From: PZPK01 sp965230795
GTDB taxonomy: Bacteria; Pseudomonadota; Gammaproteobacteria; Pseudomonadales; Oleiphilaceae
Assembly: GCA_965230795.1 (NCBI GenBank)
Contig: OZ246020.1
Location: 1,240,001-1,304,000, forward strand
Length of the DNA stretch: 64,000 bases
Direction: 5' to 3'
Below are positions 63,743 to 64,000 of the stretch, one piece after another. Made by a program: the position numbers and the translations under genes. Within the stretch, counting starts at the first letter, position 1; the number at the start of each line of letters is the position of its first letter. The notes under the pieces were generated by a model that was not told the origin of the DNA, searched no databases, and saw only the letters and a program-made list of their open reading frames with translations.

Positions 63743-64000
63743 ATGTCGCACTCTGATTCTTCGAAATCACGTCACTTTCTCCAAACGATCATTGAAAATG
63801 ATCTGGCAAACAACACTAACGAAGGTCGCGTCGTCACGCGATTTCCCCCCGAACCCAACGGATTCCTTCACATAGGGCACGCTCGCTCAATCTGGTTGAA
63901 TTTTGGCCTGGCTGAAGAGTTTGGTGGCGTCTGCAATTTGCGTTTTGATGATACCAATCCGGAAAAGGAAGAGCAGATTTACATTGATGCGATTCAGGAA
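63743..64000 (+). CDS. glnS: glutaminyl-tRNA synthetase, 5' part
   Basis: The first 86 codons are present; the rest lies beyond the window. The class I motif is PNGFLHIGHARS (HIGH at about 46-49), preceded by RVVTRFPPEPNG. LRFDDTNPEKE is also typical. Position beside lpxH-ppiB agrees with pseudomonads. Confidence 0.97.
   Translation, partial: MSHSDSSKSRHFLQTIIENDLANNTNEGRVVTRFPPEPNGFLHIGHARSIWLNFGLAEEFGGVCNLRFDDTNPEKEEQIYIDAIQE

Overview
The window is a contiguous, mostly housekeeping stretch of a gammaproteobacterial chromosome. The strongest placement evidence is gene order. rne diverges from rluC, followed by a phosphatase, sppA, a maf-type gene, yceD, rpmF, plsX, fabD, fabG, acpP, fabF, pabC, mltG and tmk. 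lpxH-ppiB lies head-to-head with the glnS side. The absence of fabH between plsX and fabD, the long 2-isopropylmalate synthase with the LRDGNQ motif, and the family mix (TIGR04211, VC0807-like, CC0125/CC1285-like lipoprotein) point to the broad Pseudomonadales/Oceanospirillales part of the class, probably a marine lineage. I cannot name a genus. Base composition looks close to even throughout, and I see no prophage, insertion sequence, tRNA, rRNA or CRISPR array.

Layout. 1-2.7 kb: truncated leuA diverging from an Lrp/AsnC regulator and a methyltransferase. 2.7-11.5 kb: small secreted and envelope proteins, a flavin oxidoreductase, a PLP enzyme coupled to a DUF819 membrane protein, a PlsC acyltransferase, a lipoprotein, a PilZ protein and an SCO protein. 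11.6-23 kb: mainly minus-strand signalling and envelope genes (a GGDEF-EAL protein, a histone-H1-like helix-hairpin-helix protein, a SulP transporter, a YgiQ radical-SAM protein, a tail-anchored response regulator, a PEGA/MORN protein). 23-34 kb: M16 protease, the PEP-synthase switch (ppsR/ppsA), rraA, a second PilZ protein, an SH3 protein, YciI, a VC0807-like membrane protein, a PHP phosphoesterase and a YecA/YgfB protein. 34-50 kb: RNase E and the fatty-acid/envelope operon. 50-57 kb: a CueR-type copper regulator with a permease, acnB, miaE and a secreted EEP hydrolase. 57-64 kb: a large hybrid sensor kinase, lpxH, ppiB, a serine hydrolase and the start of glnS.

The most unusual element is a modular palindromic repeat family. 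It occurs at two places, 45463-45725 and 51470-51765. In both, the repeat starts immediately after the T-tract of an intrinsic terminator (acpP and acnB), in the same orientation relative to that terminator. It is built on a 51-bp period, its small stem-loops keep their symmetry, and one unit carries paired stem changes. Other notable points are a near-leaderless promoter at yceD, a glnS -10 box sitting in the loop of a terminator hairpin, a textbook 19-bp-spacer CueR promoter driving cueR and a Cys/His-rich DUF318 permease, a structured leader candidate upstream of rne, and a response regulator anchored in the membrane by its C-terminus.
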